From: JAXGTD01 sp040775095
Lineage (GTDB): Bacteria > Pseudomonadota > Gammaproteobacteria > Chromatiales > Chromatiaceae
DNA length: 64,000 nucleotides
Direction of reading: 5' to 3'
NCBI GenBank assembly: GCA_040775095.1
Contig: JAXGTD010000006.1
Location: forward strand, 1 to 64,000
Made by a program: the position numbers and the translations under genes. The notes under the pieces are model-generated. The model was not told the DNA's origin, did not search any database, and saw nothing but the letters and a program-made list of their open reading frames with translations. Positions within the stretch are counted from its first letter, which is position 1, and each line of letters begins with the position of its first letter. This document shows positions 61,482 through 64,000 of the stretch, piece by piece.

Positions 61482-64000
61482 ATGCGCGAATCGGCGTCCT
61501 ATTGGACATACTGGGGCAAGTGCGATCGATCGGGTCGCTTCCATCTTCTGCCATACCACTCCCTTGACGTTGCGGCATGCGGGTGGTGCCTGCTCGAACG
61601 TCATCCGAGGCTGCGTCAAACGCTTTGCGATCGAGCTGGCCTGCCCGAGCAGAGGTTCATCTCTCTGACCGCATTCTTTCTCGCGATCCATGATCTCGGC
61701 AAGTTCAGCTATCGGTTCCAGGCCTTGCGGCGCGACTTCCTACCAGAAGAGTATGGCGATGTCCGCGAGTCTTACGGGGGCCAATTTCGACACGACACCC
61801 TGGGCTTCATGCTGTGGCGGAGCTGCATCCGGGGTCCGTTGATCGAGCGCTGGCTCGGCGACCTGGTCAAGGACAACCGGTTCAGAAGACCAACCCAGGA
61901 GTGGTCGAGTGCCTGGATGAGCACGGCTGCGGGGCACCATGGGCAGCCGCCGGGGAACGCCAGTGGACCTGCCTTGGTCGATCGGTGTTTTCGACCGGCA
62001 GACCAGGCAGCAGGGCTGGCATTCGCGCTGGAATGCAACGAGCTATTGCTTGGCAACGCATGGGGGCCGCTGCCCGAGCCTCGAACCTTGGTCAGGCGCA
62101 TCGAGACCGTTAGCTGGTGGCTCGCCGGCCTGGCCGTGCTGAGCGATTGGATCGGCTCCAACGCTGACCTCTTTCCGTACCACACAGAGGTGCTCCCCCT
62201 TCCCCGGTACTGGAAGAAGTGCGCCCTTCCCAGCGCCCAGGACGCCCTGGAACGTTGCGGCGTCCTGCCCCTCGCAGCCACAGCCCGAGGGTTGTCGGAG
62301 CTGTTCTCCAAGATCGCGACGGCCACGCCCTTACAAACGCGCGCGTCCGAGCTCCCGCTGTCCGGCGCACCGGAGCTCTTCGTCCTCGAAGACGTCACGG
62401 GCGCGGGCAAGACCGAGGCCGCGCTCACCCTAGCCCATCGCATCCAGTGCGCGGGCGGAGCGGATGGCCTTTACGTGGCGTTGCCCACCATGGCCACCGC
62501 CAATGCCATGCACGCGCGGATCGATGCCAATCGGCTGCCGGACTTGATCTTCGATGGACAGCCCTCGGTAGTGCTGGTGCACAGCGCCTCCCGCGTGATG
62601 GCGGGCGGGTCGCCCCGGGATCCGGTCCTACCGGACGCCCCCGGCGAGACCGACTATGACCGCGACGAGTCCAGCGCAGCCAACCTGCGTTCCACCTGGG
62701 TAGAGGACCACCGCAAGCGCGCCCTGCTCGCGGACCTCGGGGTGGGAACCCTGGACCAGGCCCTGCTCGCGGTGCTGCCCTGCAAGCACCAATCCCTGAG
62801 ACTCCTCGGGCTCGCCCGCAAGGTACTGGTGGTCGATGAGGTCCATGCCTACGACCCCTATATGCTCCGGCTGCTCCAGGGTCTGCTTCAGTTCCAGGCA
62901 TCCATCGGGGCCAGCACCATCCTACTTTCGGCGACCTTGCCCCAGAAGACACGGCAAGCCCTGGTCGACGCCTGGCGAGCTGGCGTTGACGCACCTTCCC
63001 CACCTCTGACCTCCAACGCCTATCCACTGCTGACTCGCGTCAACGCGGATCGCGCCGAGGAGATCCATGTGGAGACCAGACCCGAGGTCGCCCGAACCGT
63101 CCGGGTCCGGCTTGTGGACGACCGAGACCAGGTGATTCGGCGCTTGCGCGAGACTCACGAGAATGGCGGATGTGCCTGCTGGATCCGCAACACGGTTAGC
63201 GATGCCATCGAAGCCATGGAGCTCTTGCACGATGAAGGCATCCCCCGAGACAACCTTGACCTCTTCCATGCCCGATTCGCCCTGGGGGACCGACTGGACC
63301 TGGAAAGCAAGGTTCTTGGGCAATTCGGTCCGGCGAGCGGCCCAACCGAGCGGGCCGGCCGCATCCTCATCGCCACCCAGGTGGTGGAGCAGTCCCTGGA
63401 CCTGGACTTCGACGAGTTGATCACGGACCTGGCCCCCATGGATCTGGTCATTCAACGATCGGGGCGGCTGCGGCGTCACCGGCGCCGGACCGACGGAACC
63501 CGCTCGTCCGATGGCGAGCCGGACGCCCGCGGCCAGCCGGAACTCATGGTCTTCTGCCCCGCGCCGACCGAGGACGCCGGTGCGGACTGGCTCGGCGGAC
63601 TCCTGCCCAAAACCCCGCACGTCTACCCGAACCTGGCAGACCTGTGGCGCACCGCCCGAATGCTCCGGCAGACCGGATGTATTCGGATGCCGGAGGACGC
63701 CCGTCTGCTGATCGAGTCCGTGTTCGGAGAGAAAACCGATCCAGCCCCGCCCGGCATCGAGGACGCGAGCGTCAAGGCCATTGCCGAATCCTTCGCTCAG
63801 TCCAGCGTCGCGGGCTTCAACGTTCTGCCCTTGGAACAGGGTTACGCCACCCAGGGCGAGGACTATTGGACCGATATCAAGGCACCGACTCGGCTCGGAG
63901 ACGACAGCCGTCGCGTGCGACTGGCGCGTTGGCAGGATGGTTGCCTGATCCCCTGGCGCGCGGACGACCCTTTCGCCTGGGCCATGAGTGAGCTGTCGCT
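61482..64000 (+). CDS. cas3: CRISPR-associated helicase/nuclease Cas3, type I-E-like (3' end cut by window edge)
   Basis: 839 codons are visible without a stop; E. coli Cas3 has 888 residues, so little is missing. The N-terminal HD nuclease domain has His26 and Asp29 (YHSLDVAA), the His70-Asp71 pair in IHDLGKF, and His152-His153-Gly (GHHG). The SF2 helicase has Walker A GAGKTE (307-312), the PTMATANAM motif, the DEVH box (452-455) within DEVHAYDPYM, LLSATLP and, further on, IATQVVEQSLDLDFD and QRSGRLRRH. The DEVHAYD and ALPT-ATANAM patterns point to type I-E. AGGAG lies eight bases before the ATG; another ATG at 61474 opens a different, short frame. Arginine codons AGA-AGA (135-136) and lower GC near the start hint at transfer. 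The effector genes are expected beyond the right edge. Confidence 0.95.
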   Translation, partial: MRESASYWTYWGKCDRSGRFHLLPYHSLDVAACGWCLLERHPRLRQTLCDRAGLPEQRFISLTAFFLAIHDLGKFSYRFQALRRDFLPEEYGDVRESYGGQFRHDTLGFMLWRSCIRGPLIERWLGDLVKDNRFRRPTQEWSSAWMSTAAGHHGQPPGNASGPALVDRCFRPADQAAGLAFALECNELLLGNAWGPLPEPRTLVRRIETVSWWLAGLAVLSDWIGSNADLFPYHTEVLPLPRYWKKCALPSAQDALERCGVLPLAATARGLSELFSKIATATPLQTRASELPLSGAPELFVLEDVTGAGKTEAALTLAHRIQCAGGADGLYVALPTMATANAMHARIDANRLPDLIFDGQPSVVLVHSASRVMAGGSPRDPVLPDAPGETDYDRDESSAANLRSTWVEDHRKRALLADLGVGTLDQALLAVLPCKHQSLRLLGLARKVLVVDEVHAYDPYMLRLLQGLLQFQASIGASTILLSATLPQKTRQALVDAWRAGVDAPSPPLTSNAYPLLTRVNADRAEEIHVETRPEVARTVRVRLVDDRDQVIRRLRETHENGGCACWIRNTVSDAIEAMELLHDEGIPRDNLDLFHARFALGDRLDLESKVLGQFGPASGPTERAGRILIATQVVEQSLDLDFDELITDLAPMDLVIQRSGRLRRHRRRTDGTRSSDGEPDARGQPELMVFCPAPTEDAGADWLGGLLPKTPHVYPNLADLWRTARMLRQTGCIRMPEDARLLIESVFGEKTDPAPPGIEDASVKAIAESFAQSSVAGFNVLPLEQGYATQGEDYWTDIKAPTRLGDDSRRVRLARWQDGCLIPWRADDPFAWAMSELS

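Noticed and set aside
61474..61668. 64-residue open frame starting at the first ATG after AGGAG
   Set aside because: The cas3 frame starts 8 bases later, runs unbroken to the window end and has HD and helicase motifs.
62425..63620. Leftward open frames inside cas3
   Set aside because: They are antisense to conserved helicase motifs and have no recognisable domains.
1..64000. tRNA or rRNA genes
   Set aside because: No cloverleaf with a T-arm GGTTCGA-type core and no rRNA-like stretch was recognised by eye; a tRNAscan run would settle it.

Overview
The window is GC-rich, densely coded bacterial chromosome. It suggests a gammaproteobacterium, probably of the Chromatiales or Ectothiorhodospiraceae type. 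The grounds are a full-length RapA, a malic enzyme fused to a phosphotransacetylase domain, long-form HisG, YgfZ, RF3, a DUF349 protein, a DctPQM TRAP transporter with a DctS/DctR-like pair, and an NdvB-like GH17-GT2 fusion. No rRNA, tRNA, phage or intact insertion sequence was seen. The genus is an inference; the class is fairly safe.

Layout. 0-8.3 kb: a thioredoxin-like protein with acylphosphatase (cut by the left edge), a CNT nucleoside transporter, RapA, MaeB and a universal stress protein. 8.3-16.6 kb, all leftward: TRAP dicarboxylate transporter (dctM, dctQ, dctP), an UMF1-type MFS transporter, and a FixJ-type regulator with a PAS histidine kinase resembling the DctSR pair that controls dctPQM in Rhodobacter. 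16.8-24.2 kb: RDD membrane protein, metallo-beta-lactamase hydrolase, PlpD-like patatin/autotransporter, an unknown protein and a large DUF349 protein. 24.2-28.3 kb: several genes (RpfE-like protein, RF3, a 91-residue unknown) separated by repeats, namely a REPIN inside a longer inverted repeat and three or four copies of an unnamed hairpin repeat. 28.3-39.6 kb: glycogen synthase, an RNase II-family enzyme, YgfZ, an ankyrin lipoprotein, a 42-residue membrane protein, two adjacent paralogous exported proteins of unknown family, an isochorismatase-like hydrolase, a TehA/SLAC1 channel, a small conserved protein and HisG.

40.2-54.8 kb is the most interesting part. A rightward pair (a GT39-like membrane glycosyltransferase and an NdvB-type beta-glucan synthase) meets a leftward eight-gene chemosensory operon tail to tail, with an 11-base overlap. 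The operon runs mcp, cheB, cheR-TPR, cheA-REC, a lone receiver, an Hpt-REC-REC-GGDEF diguanylate cyclase, cheW and a divergent cheW. The gene content resembles the Wsp surface-sensing system, but the output cyclase has an unusual architecture. A plausible reading is receptor to CheA to phosphorelay to c-di-GMP, possibly acting on glucan or biofilm traits. The link to the glucan genes rests on position only.

54.9-64.0 kb: pyruvate kinase, dihydroorotate dehydrogenase, an orphan TrpB2, a LysM protein, an exported protein with an internal four-cysteine repeat, and at the right edge a nearly complete type I-E-like cas3 whose start marks the edge of a CRISPR-Cas locus. No CRISPR array lies inside the window.
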